This document shows, in pieces, positions 28,635 through 36,012 of a stretch of 38,916 nucleotides of DNA. The stretch is from Pedobacter kyonggii (lineage in GTDB: Bacteria > Bacteroidota > Bacteroidia > Sphingobacteriales > Sphingobacteriaceae): positions 1 through 38,916 of the forward strand of contig NZ_SIXF01000041.1 of NCBI RefSeq assembly GCF_004310665.1. The letters are read 5' to 3'. The notes beneath the pieces were generated by a model, which had not been told where the DNA came from, ran no database searches, and saw only the letters and a list, made by a program, of their open reading frames with translations. Made by a program: the position numbers and the translations under genes. The first letter of the stretch is position 1. Every line of letters starts with the position of its first letter.

Positions 28635-29366
28635 GTGAGTACCGAAAATTCAAAATTCAAAGAGTTCAATTTTGCTGAAGGCGAATTGCTTTTAATCAAC
28701 AAACCATACAAATGGACATCATTTGATGTGGTGGGCAAAATCCGTAATTCTTTAAAACCCCTAAAGTTAAAGGTTGGCCACGCCGGCACTTTAGATCCGC
28801 TTGCTACAGGCTTGTTAATCATCTGTACAGGCAAATTAACCAAACAAATAGACACCTTTCAGGCTGAAGAGAAAGAATATACCGGAACAATGATTCTGGG
28901 CGCTACTACCCCATCATTTGATATGGAAACGGAGGTAGATCAGACCTTTGACATCAGTAACATTTCCGAAGAAGATATATCTGCTGCTTGTAAACCTTTT
29001 ATTGGCGATATAGAGCAATATCCACCCGCACACTCAGCAGTAAAAGTAAATGGCGAACGTTTATACGTAAAAGCAAGATTAGGCGAAGAGGTAGAACTCC
29101 GCAAACGTTTTGTTAGTGTACCCGAATTTGAAATTACACGTATCGAACTACCAGAGATCGATTTCAGGATTGTGTGCAGTAAAGGCACTTACATCCGTTC
29201 ACTAATATCCGATTTTGGCAAAACTTTAAATAGCGGGGCTTATCTTTCCAAACTTACCCGTACCCGTAGCGGAAACTTTTTGCTTAAAGATGCGTTTGAG
29301 GTATTAGAACTTGTTAATTATATTCGTAGCAAGAAAGAAGAAGCTAAAACTGAAGCAGAAGCATGA
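28635..29366 (+). CDS. truB: tRNA pseudouridine-55 synthase
   Basis: This 243-residue enzyme isomerises U55 to pseudouridine in the T-loop of tRNAs. The catalytic aspartate is Asp54 in GHAGTLDPLATGLL. Further family marks are LLINKPYKWTSFDVV at 19-33, the PPAHSAVKVNGERLYVKAR loop and the late GTYIRSLISDFG motif. The start is GTG at 28635; no in-frame ATG precedes the conserved LLINKP box, and the -7 box supports this start. The stop overlaps the next gene's ATG by four bases (ATGA). Confidence 0.94.
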   Translation: MSTENSKFKEFNFAEGELLLINKPYKWTSFDVVGKIRNSLKPLKLKVGHAGTLDPLATGLLIICTGKLTKQIDTFQAEEKEYTGTMILGATTPSFDMETEVDQTFDISNISEEDISAACKPFIGDIEQYPPAHSAVKVNGERLYVKARLGEEVELRKRFVSVPEFEITRIELPEIDFRIVCSKGTYIRSLISDFGKTLNSGAYLSKLTRTRSGNFLLKDAFEVLELVNYIRSKKEEAKTEAEA

Positions 29367-30223
29367 ACCGCATCAAAAACAGGAACATCAGGTTTATAAA
29401 AGAAATTCTTTTAATTATTGCAGGTGTAACTTCGGCATGTTTTGGCTTAAAAAGCTTTTTAATGCCAAGCCATTTTATTGATGGCGGTGTTACAGGTATT
29501 TCTCTTTTGTTAAGCACATTAACAGGCTGGAATTTATCGTACCTTATTGCTATCATCAACATTCCATTTGTTATTTTAGGCTACAGGCAAATTGGTAAAG
29601 GTTTTGCCATTAAAACAGCCATTGCAATTGCTGCACTTTCGCTGGCTTTAATTTTTCTGCCCTTTCAGCCCATCACGCACGATAAATTGCTCATTGCATT
29701 TTTTGGTGGTTTGTTTTTAGGCGGTGGAATTGGATTGGCCATGCGCGGTGGCTGTGTAATCGACGGAACAGAGGTTTTAGCACTTTACATCAGTAAAAAC
29801 AGCATTTTAACCGTTGGAAATATCATCCTGATTTTAAATATCATTATTTTCGCCTTCGCAGCTTATTTCTTAAATATCGAAACTGCACTGTATGCCATTC
29901 TTACGTATTTATCGGCATCAAGCACTATCGATTTCATTGTAAACGGTATAGAACAATACACAGGTGTTACCATTATTTCAGAACATCAGGAAGCCATAAA
30001 GGGGTTCATCATTAACGATATGAAACGCGGGGTGACCATTTATAAAGGCGAAGGCGGTTACGGAGAGAAGAAAGATATTGATATTATTTTTACCGTGGTT
30101 ACCAAACTAGAAATGAGCAAACTACAAACCGCTATCAGACAGATTGATTCGGAAGCTTTTGTAATTCAACAACAAATTGCCGATTTAAAGGGCGGAGTAG
30201 TAAAACGCCATGCTTTACATTAA
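29363..30223 (+). CDS. YitT-family membrane protein (DUF161/DUF2179)
   Basis: This 286-residue protein has five or six N-terminal helices with the YitT signatures LMPSHFIDGGVTGISLLL and GIGLAMRGGCVIDGTEVLALYI. A C-terminal cytosolic DUF2179 domain (about 205-275, KGFIINDMKRGVTIYKGEGGYG) follows. Function is unknown; proteins of this family are common in Gram-positives and Bacteroidota. It is translationally coupled to truB (4-bp overlap). Confidence 0.85.
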   Translation: MNRIKNRNIRFIKEILLIIAGVTSACFGLKSFLMPSHFIDGGVTGISLLLSTLTGWNLSYLIAIINIPFVILGYRQIGKGFAIKTAIAIAALSLALIFLPFQPITHDKLLIAFFGGLFLGGGIGLAMRGGCVIDGTEVLALYISKNSILTVGNIILILNIIIFAFAAYFLNIETALYAILTYLSASSTIDFIVNGIEQYTGVTIISEHQEAIKGFIINDMKRGVTIYKGEGGYGEKKDIDIIFTVVTKLEMSKLQTAIRQIDSEAFVIQQQIADLKGGVVKRHALH

Positions 30224-30238
30224 TAATAATAGAAATTT

Positions 30239-30332
30239 GGGCATGCCCCTAAGCTACGCAAAGGGTCGGGCTGTACGCTAAATCCCCGATGAAATATCGG
30301 GGGATACCGCTTCCATCCCTCATGCAAACCCC
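30239..30332. repeat. Bacteroidota-type intergenic structured repeat
   Basis: The element is bounded by an outer inverted pair (GCATG at 30241-30245 with CATGC at 30321-30325). It contains an inner 9-bp hairpin with one bulge (30282-30290 with 30296-30305, loop gaaat). The segments GGGTCGGGCTGTACGCT and CCGCTTCCATCCCTC match, from memory, a widespread intergenic repeat in Flavobacterium and Pedobacter genomes with no assigned function. It fills the gap between the YitT gene and ribF and may act on readthrough. Confidence 0.55.
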
Positions 30333-30356
30333 AAACCAATAAAATAGATTTTACCA

Positions 30357-31322
30357 TTGAAAATATACAATAACCTTTCGGATTTTAAAAAATTAGATAA
30401 TGCCATTGTAACCATTGGCACTTTTGATGGCGTTCATTTTGGACACCAAAAAATCATTAAACAACTGGTAGAAAAGGCAAAATCCGACAATGGGGAAAGC
30501 GTAATATTAACTTTTTTTCCGCACCCAAGAATGATTATCGATCCTGAAAATCAGGAGCTAAAAATGATTAATACCATTAATGAAAAAGCCGAAATTTTAA
30601 CAGGCTTGGGTGTAGATCATTTAATCATTACTCCATTTACCAGAGATTTCTCTAATCAGCTGCCTGAAGATTATATAAAAAACACATTGGTGAATAATAT
30701 TGGCACCAAGCACATTATTATTGGTTACGACCATCGCTTTGGTAAAGACCGTTCTGGAAATTTAAGCGATTTAAAGGCTGCAGGTTTACATTATGGTTTT
30801 AGTGTTGAAGAAATTATGGAGCAGGATATTCACGATGTTGCAGTAAGCTCTACCAAAATCCGCCAGGCACTCTTAGCGGGCGATGTAAGCTTGGCAAACG
30901 ATTACCTGGGCTATCCTTTTTCTATTTTTGGAAGGGTAATTAAAGGCGATAAAATCGGAAGAACAATAGGTTTCCCAACAGCCAATATCTTTGTAGAAGA
31001 AACTTATAAACTGATTCCGGGAGATGGCATTTATGCGGTTACCGTAGAAATGGAGTCCGAAGCCCTAAACCCTAAGCCCTCAACCTTAAACCCTCAACCA
31101 TACAAAGGAATGGCCTACATCGGGCAACGTCCAACCATTAACGGAATGACCAGAAATATTGAAGTAAATATTTTCGATTTCAACCAGGAAATTTATGGGC
31201 AAGATATTAAGATGAACTTTTTAAAATTCCTTCGTCATGATGTAAAATTTACGGGGTTAGAAGCATTAACCATTCAATTACAAAAAGACAAGGAGGCTAC
31301 TTTAGCTTATTTTAATTGTTAA
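30357..31322 (+). CDS. ribF: Bifunctional riboflavin kinase / FAD synthetase
   Basis: This 321-residue enzyme makes FMN from riboflavin and ATP, then FAD. The nucleotidyltransferase domain shows GTFDGVHFGH (21-30) and SSTKIRQALLAGDV. The riboflavin kinase domain starts about residue 185 with GRVIKGDKIGRTIGFPTANI and GDGIYAVTVE. Residues 234-249 (from SEALNPKPSTLNPQPY) are an insertion encoded by 7-bp repeats, placed in the turn before YKGMAYIGQRPTI, where the family usually has a short linker. The start is TTG at 30357; the product MKIYNNLSDF matches family N-termini well and no upstream in-frame ATG is better. The stop is one base from the convergent toxin gene. Confidence 0.94.
   Translation: MKIYNNLSDFKKLDNAIVTIGTFDGVHFGHQKIIKQLVEKAKSDNGESVILTFFPHPRMIIDPENQELKMINTINEKAEILTGLGVDHLIITPFTRDFSNQLPEDYIKNTLVNNIGTKHIIIGYDHRFGKDRSGNLSDLKAAGLHYGFSVEEIMEQDIHDVAVSSTKIRQALLAGDVSLANDYLGYPFSIFGRVIKGDKIGRTIGFPTANIFVEETYKLIPGDGIYAVTVEMESEALNPKPSTLNPQPYKGMAYIGQRPTINGMTRNIEVNIFDFNQEIYGQDIKMNFLKFLRHDVKFTGLEALTIQLQKDKEATLAYFNC
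31054..31102. repeat. Heptanucleotide array inside ribF
   Basis: Seven contiguous 7-mers read AGTCCGA, AGCCCTA, AACCCTA, AGCCCTC, AACCTTA, AACCCTC and AACCATA. They encode residues 233-249 of RibF, including LNPKPSTLNPQP. The first unit is the AGTCCGA type also found in leuS and at 34807; the others form an AACCCTA family. Confidence 0.8.
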
Positions 31323-31323
31323 A

Positions 31324-31728
31324 TTATTGCACTGGATACAAAGTTAAATCACTAATAAATCTAAAATCTTTTAGATTATATGTAAACAGTTTTAGCTCAG
31401 TTTCTATCGCTGTTGCGGCAATTAACGAATCAGGTATTGGAAGCCCATGGCTTAATTTAAAATTCTGCATTAAATTAATTGCGGTTAAATTTATCCTTTC
31501 GTTAATCAATACAATACTAAACCTACTCAGTTTTTTATTGATGATGTTAAGATCTAACTTATTAGTGGCTCCAGATAACAATTCCATTTTGGTAATGGAT
31601 GAAATGATAACATTGTCTAGACCGATGTCTGTTTCTAACAGCGTAATTGTTGACACATTCCGACTTTTATTTTTATCAAAATAATCTATCGATACATCCG
31701 TATCACAAATTATTTTTTCCTTTGCCAT
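31324..31728 (-). CDS. PIN-domain toxin (VapC-type), second locus
   Basis: This 134-residue PIN protein has the acidic set D9 and D11 in IICDTDVSIDYF, E49 in SITKMELLSG, D100 in GLPIPDSLIAATA and the terminal TYNLKDFRFI block (N118, D121). This is the classical VapC layout, different from the first pair, which carries D44. It overlaps the upstream small gene by 19 bp, the usual antitoxin-toxin order. It is convergent with ribF with a one-base gap, so no separate terminator fits between them. Confidence 0.85.
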   Translation of the reverse strand: MAKEKIICDTDVSIDYFDKNKSRNVSTITLLETDIGLDNVIISSITKMELLSGATNKLDLNIINKKLSRFSIVLINERINLTAINLMQNFKLSHGLPIPDSLIAATAIETELKLFTYNLKDFRFISDLTLYPVQ

Positions 31729-31970
31729 GCAGTATTTCTTAATTGTTCGGCATTAAAATCCTTTCCTGTAAAAACATCATGTAATTCGGAAATATCAATC
31801 GAAGCATCTCCAACAATTACCGGAATACCATTAATACTTTCTTCTTTTTTAATCTTTACTTTAGCTTTATCATCCGCAACAGAGAAATTCAAATATTTGC
31901 CTAATTCCTTAAGTGCTTCCAAGGTTTTATTGCTTTTATATTTAATCGTTACTTCTTTCATTAGATTCAA
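31710..31970 (-). CDS. Probable antitoxin of the second PIN pair (family not recognised)
   Basis: This 86-residue protein lies upstream of, and overlaps, the PIN toxin. It has a predicted beta strand (KEVTIKYKSN), a helix (KTLEALKELGKYLNF), a basic VKIKKEES segment, and a C-terminal half with a possible toxin-binding helix (FNAEQLRNTAWQRKK). I cannot place it in the MazE/AbrB, RHH, Phd or DUF2281 antitoxin families with confidence. Antitoxin status is inferred from position and size. The start could be Met1 (31970) or Met4 (31961). Confidence 0.65.
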   Translation of the reverse strand: MNLMKEVTIKYKSNKTLEALKELGKYLNFSVADDKAKVKIKKEESINGIPVIVGDASIDISELHDVFTGKDFNAEQLRNTAWQRKK

Positions 31971-32135
31971 CTTTATTCAATGTTCGTTAATCATCTACAC
32001 ACAAATTTCATCAATATTTTCTTATAATAATACTTTTGATATTGGTGGTCAACAATCGCAATAACCGAAAGGTTGAAATCAATTTTAATCAGATTTTCCT
32101 TTCAAAAAAGTCTCGTTTTCGTTATATTAGCGGCA

Positions 32136-32489
32136 ATGAGGCTTTTTTACATCTTCTTCTTTCTGTCAATCTCTATTAATTTTGCGGCCTTCGCATCGCA
32201 GGATAAAAGAAATGATGCCCTCTTTAAAAACATCAAAATAAGTTTCATTACAGGCAAAAAAATCATCAAATCCAATTCTGATTTCAATCAGAACAATGAA
32301 AGCCTGCAAAAAGATTTTAACAACTGTTCTATTGTTAAAATATCTTCAGTTGTTTGTATACTCTTATCTTTTTTGCTGTTCGTTATTTTTAAGAACAAGA
32401 TCATTAATGCTAAAGTTGTAATCAAAAGATTAAAGCATAATTATTGGTGCCTGTTTAAGATGCTCTACCCAAAACATGTTTTTTGGTAA
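32136..32489 (+). CDS. Small secreted/membrane hypothetical protein
   Basis: From the ATG at 32136 the product is 117 residues; a longer frame starts with TTG at 32073 but would add residues before the signal peptide. A signal peptide MRLFYIFFFLSISINFAAFA is followed by QDKRNDALF, a polar spacer of about 40 residues, and a membrane helix at about 66-85. A short basic tail ends CLFKMLYPKHVFW. The layout (cleaved N-terminus, periplasmic spacer, one anchor, cytosolic basic tail) is clear, but I recognise no family. It stands alone between the antitoxin gene and the antiporter. It may be lineage-specific, or not a real gene. Confidence 0.45.
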   Translation: MRLFYIFFFLSISINFAAFASQDKRNDALFKNIKISFITGKKIIKSNSDFNQNNESLQKDFNNCSIVKISSVVCILLSFLLFVIFKNKIINAKVVIKRLKHNYWCLFKMLYPKHVFW

Positions 32490-32590
32490 GTAATTTCATT
32501 TTTAACCACCTCAATGTGGGGTTTTCAATAATGCCAGGTATTAAATTATATCTGGAAATAAATTATTTAAACATCATTCCTCTTTTATAG

Positions 32591-34804
32591 ATGCATTTAC
32601 CCGATTTAATAGCCGATTTAGGATTAATTCTTGCTGCTGCAGGAATAACCACGCTCATATTTAAAAAAATTAAACAGCCCCTGGTTTTGGGCTACATATT
32701 AGCTGGCCTATTGGTTGGCTCACATTTAGATTTTTTTCCATCTGTTACAGATACCAAGAGTATTAATATTTGGGGCGAAATTGGTGTAATTTTCCTTCTG
32801 TTTAGCCTTGGTTTAGAATTTAGTTTTAAAAAACTGGTAAAAGTTGGTGGTTCAGCCTCCATCACCGCGATTGTAAAAGTCTTATTTATTATTTTGGCTG
32901 GTTATCTCGTTGGTAAAGGCATGGGCTGGAAAGATATGGACAGTCTATTTTTAGGTGGAATCTTGTCCATATCATCAACCATGATTACCATTAAAGCCTT
33001 CGAAGAACTTGGCTTAAAGCATAAAAAGTTTGCTGGTCTGGTTTTCGGGATTTTAATTGTTGAAGATCTGGTGGCCATCTTGTTACTGGTATTATTCTCT
33101 ACCCTGGCGGTAAGTCAACAATCGGCTGGTACAGAAATGCTATATTCTATTCTAAAGCTAGCTTTCTTCTTAGTACTTTGGTTTTTAGGCGGAATATTTC
33201 TGGTTCCTTCATTCCTTAAAGCAACTAAAAAATTAATGAATGATGAAACCATGCTGGTGGTATCGCTAGCGTTATGTTTGGTAATGGTATTACTGGCCGA
33301 TAAGGTGGGCTTCTCTCCTGCCCTGGGTGCATTTATTATGGGTTCCATTTTAGCAGAAACCACCCAGGCAGAAAGAATCGAACATTTAACCAAATCAGTA
33401 AAGGATTTATTTGCAGCGGTATTTTTTGTTTCGGTTGGTATGCTGATCGACCCTTCGATGCTGGTTAAATATGCGGTACCCATTATTGTTGCTACATTAG
33501 TGATTATTTTTGGAAAAATCTTATTTACCATTTTAGGTGCGTTATTATCGGGTCAGCCGTTAAAAACTTCGGTACAATCAGGCATGAGTTTAGCGCAAAT
33601 TGGTGAGTTTTCATTCATCATTGCCTCATTAGGCTTAACCCTTAAAGTAACCAGCGATTTCCTTTATCCTATTGCGGTAGCAGCAGCGGCGATCACTACA
33701 TTTACCTCGCCCTATTTAATTAAGCTCTCGGAGCCCTTTTACCAGTATCTAAACCGAGTTTTACCAAAAAAATGGCTTGATGGTATAGAAAGGTACAGCT
33801 CTAGTACCGAAGGAATTACCACATTAAGCGATTGGAAGGTTTTATTAAGGTCTTATATTTTTAATACCATTATCCACTCCGTAATTATTATTGCAATCAT
33901 CTTTTTAGCCTACAGGTACGTTCAGCCTTTTATTGTGCGCAATATTGCCAATAGTTTAACTTCTATTATTATCAGCGTAGTGGTGTCGTTCATTTTAATG
34001 TCGCCATTTTTATGGGCATTATCTATCCGAAGGATCCAGCGAACAGCCTATTCCCACCTTTGGCTGAACAAAAAGTATACCCGAGGGCCACTAATTGCGA
34101 TCGAATTTTTCAGAATTGCCTTAGGCATTTTCTTTGTAGGTTTTTTAATGTATGAGTTTTTTGACACCTGGATTGCCGCTGTAATCGCATTAGTCCTGAT
34201 TATCTTAGGCATGGTCATCTTCTCCAGGAAACTACAGTCTTTTTACGATAAACTGGAAAGACGTTTCATGTTGAATTTAAATGCACGTGAGCATCAAAAA
34301 CCTGATATTTTACCTTGGGATACACACTTAACTGAACTCACTGTTTCCCCTGAATCGGAAGTTGTTGGAAAAACACTTACCGAATTAATGATCAGGGAAA
34401 AATATGGCGTAAACATTGCTTTAATAGAACGAGGAAGAAATAACATTCCAACACCTGGAAGGGATGAGCGGCTTTATCCCAATGATAAATTATTGGTGAT
34501 TGGTGCTGATGATCAACTGGCTGCTGTAAAAGCACTTTTAGAAATAGACAGTCCAGAAACTGCTGAAGAAAGCAATTTCCCAAACAAAGAAATGACCTTG
34601 CAAAAGGTTGTTGTCAACGCAGAGTCGCCAGTTTATGGCCTAAGTATTAGAAATGCCGGTATTCGCGAAAAAGCACAGGCTTTAGTTGTTGGCATAGAAA
34701 GGGGTACTGACCGGATATTAAATCCTTCCTCAGACTTTGTATTCGATAACGGCGATGTAATTTGGATTGTAGGCAATAACAAGAAGATCAAAGAGGTTAT
34801 ATAG
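32591..34804 (+). CDS. CPA2-type monovalent cation:proton antiporter with two TrkA-C domains
   Basis: This 737-residue transporter has an N-terminal Na+/H+ exchanger (KefB-like) core of about 12 helices. Core marks are LGLILAAAGITTLIFKKIKQPLV and the ion-site region GFSPALGAFIMGSILAET. A further membrane section of four helices follows (about 420-555). Two cytosolic TrkA-C (RCK-C) domains are at about 580-655 and 675-737 (each with a V.G.(S/T)L or similar turn). There is no RCK-N/NAD-binding domain, so gating probably differs from E. coli KefB/C. Related proteins exchange K+ or Na+ for H+; the ion is unknown here. Downstream is an inverted heptad array. Confidence 0.85.
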   Translation: MHLPDLIADLGLILAAAGITTLIFKKIKQPLVLGYILAGLLVGSHLDFFPSVTDTKSINIWGEIGVIFLLFSLGLEFSFKKLVKVGGSASITAIVKVLFIILAGYLVGKGMGWKDMDSLFLGGILSISSTMITIKAFEELGLKHKKFAGLVFGILIVEDLVAILLLVLFSTLAVSQQSAGTEMLYSILKLAFFLVLWFLGGIFLVPSFLKATKKLMNDETMLVVSLALCLVMVLLADKVGFSPALGAFIMGSILAETTQAERIEHLTKSVKDLFAAVFFVSVGMLIDPSMLVKYAVPIIVATLVIIFGKILFTILGALLSGQPLKTSVQSGMSLAQIGEFSFIIASLGLTLKVTSDFLYPIAVAAAAITTFTSPYLIKLSEPFYQYLNRVLPKKWLDGIERYSSSTEGITTLSDWKVLLRSYIFNTIIHSVIIIAIIFLAYRYVQPFIVRNIANSLTSIIISVVVSFILMSPFLWALSIRRIQRTAYSHLWLNKKYTRGPLIAIEFFRIALGIFFVGFLMYEFFDTWIAAVIALVLIILGMVIFSRKLQSFYDKLERRFMLNLNAREHQKPDILPWDTHLTELTVSPESEVVGKTLTELMIREKYGVNIALIERGRNNIPTPGRDERLYPNDKLLVIGADDQLAAVKALLEIDSPETAEESNFPNKEMTLQKVVVNAESPVYGLSIRNAGIREKAQALVVGIERGTDRILNPSSDFVFDNGDVIWIVGNNKKIKEVI

Positions 34805-34806
34805 AT

Positions 34807-34898
34807 AGTCCGGAGTCATTAAGTCCGAAGTCGGGAGTCGAGATGCATAGATAGTATGTTTTTTCACTTTCGGAACTCTGACTTCTGACTTCCGGTCA
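34807..34898. repeat. Inverted pair of heptanucleotide arrays
   Basis: Left array, 34807-34842: AGTCCGG, AGTCATT, one extra base, AGTCCGA, AGTCGGG, AGTCGAG. Right array, 34871-34898, in the opposite sense: CGGAACT, CTGACTT, CTGACTT, CCGGTCA. The two can pair imperfectly across a 28-bp centre. The pair occupies most of the 124-bp gap after the antiporter and may serve as its terminator. Confidence 0.65.
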
Positions 34899-34928
34899 AA
34901 AAAACTATCTTCGTATATAAGCTAACCT

Positions 34929-35963
34929 ATGAAAGTTGATAGAGAAAAGAGTGAGTTTCTTGATGATATGATTGAGCAATGGCAAAGTGACGGCTTAATT
35001 AATAATGAAACCGGCGATAAACTCCGTAAAAGTTATGAAGCCAAAAACTTCGATTGGTTACGCCTGGCCCAGTATGCTTTTTGGGTAGCCCTGGCTTGCG
35101 GTTTTATTGCACTTGGATCGCTCCTCATTGATAATTCGATCTTAAACTATTTAAAACGGGTTTACAATACACCAAACATTGTAATTGCCATTGTTTCTGG
35201 TGGATTGGCAGCATGGCTTTATATCTTAGGTTTTAAGCGGAAGAAGAAACTGGCGCATTTAAAGTTTAGCAATGAGGCTATCGTCTTTTCTGCAATTTTA
35301 CTCACGGCGAATGCTATTGCTTATTTCGGGAAGGCACTAGACAATGGATCTGGCAATTTCTCCATCCTTATCCTAATATCAGTGTTCATTTATGGTGCTT
35401 TAGGTTATATATTCAATTCGCGTTTAATCTGGATTTTTGCTTTGATATCATTAGGTGCCTGGTTTGGTACTGAAACAGGTTATTTAAGCCGTTGGAATTA
35501 TTATTTCCTTGGCATGAATTACCCTTTACGTTTCGTGGTTTTCGGAGCGATATTAACTGCGTCATCTTTCATTATGAAAGCTTTTCCTAAAACTCAAAAC
35601 TTTTTCCAGGTTACTTATATCGCTGGAATGGTATATCTGTTTGTTTCACTTTGGGCCTTATCAGTATTTGGCAATTTTGCCAGTTTAGAAGAATGGTACA
35701 AGGTTAGGCAACTAAGCTTGTTTTATTGGGCATTAATTTCAGGAGTTGTCTGTGTAGCAAGTACTCTATTTGGTTTAAAATACCGTGATGACATTGCCCG
35801 CGAATTTGGCATTACTTTTCTCTTTATTAACCTCTACACACGCTATTTCGAATACTTCTGGGACAGCTGGCATAAAGCTTTGTTTTTTTCAGTCCTGGCA
35901 GCATCTTTTTGGTTGATTGGCAGAAAAGCAGAAAAGATATGGAATGTAGAGTTTTTGAAGTGA
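34929..35963 (+). CDS. DUF2157-like polytopic membrane protein
   Basis: The 344-residue protein has a soluble N-terminal helical part (FLDDMIEQWQSDGLINNETG, about 10-29) that resembles the DUF2157 N-terminus. This is followed by roughly eight membrane helices from residue 48 on, with short loops. There is no catalytic motif. Function is unknown; such proteins are common in Bacteroidota. It starts 30 bp past the heptad arrays and is followed by the DUF1016 pseudogene. Confidence 0.6.
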   Translation: MKVDREKSEFLDDMIEQWQSDGLINNETGDKLRKSYEAKNFDWLRLAQYAFWVALACGFIALGSLLIDNSILNYLKRVYNTPNIVIAIVSGGLAAWLYILGFKRKKKLAHLKFSNEAIVFSAILLTANAIAYFGKALDNGSGNFSILILISVFIYGALGYIFNSRLIWIFALISLGAWFGTETGYLSRWNYYFLGMNYPLRFVVFGAILTASSFIMKAFPKTQNFFQVTYIAGMVYLFVSLWALSVFGNFASLEEWYKVRQLSLFYWALISGVVCVASTLFGLKYRDDIAREFGITFLFINLYTRYFEYFWDSWHKALFFSVLAASFWLIGRKAEKIWNVEFLK

Positions 35964-36012
35964 GGAAGATTATAAGCTCGCATTTAGGCATCGATTTTTA
36001 AAGGTTTTTAAA

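Noticed and set aside
31054-31102. Telomere-like AACCCTA repeat as a sign of a linear replicon end
   Set aside because: It is internal to an intact ribF gene and only seven degenerate units long, so the resemblance is to unit sequence only.
31316-31684. Plus-strand frame of 122 codons opposite the second PIN toxin
   Set aside because: It is antisense to a gene with clear catalytic residues and has no recognisable domain.
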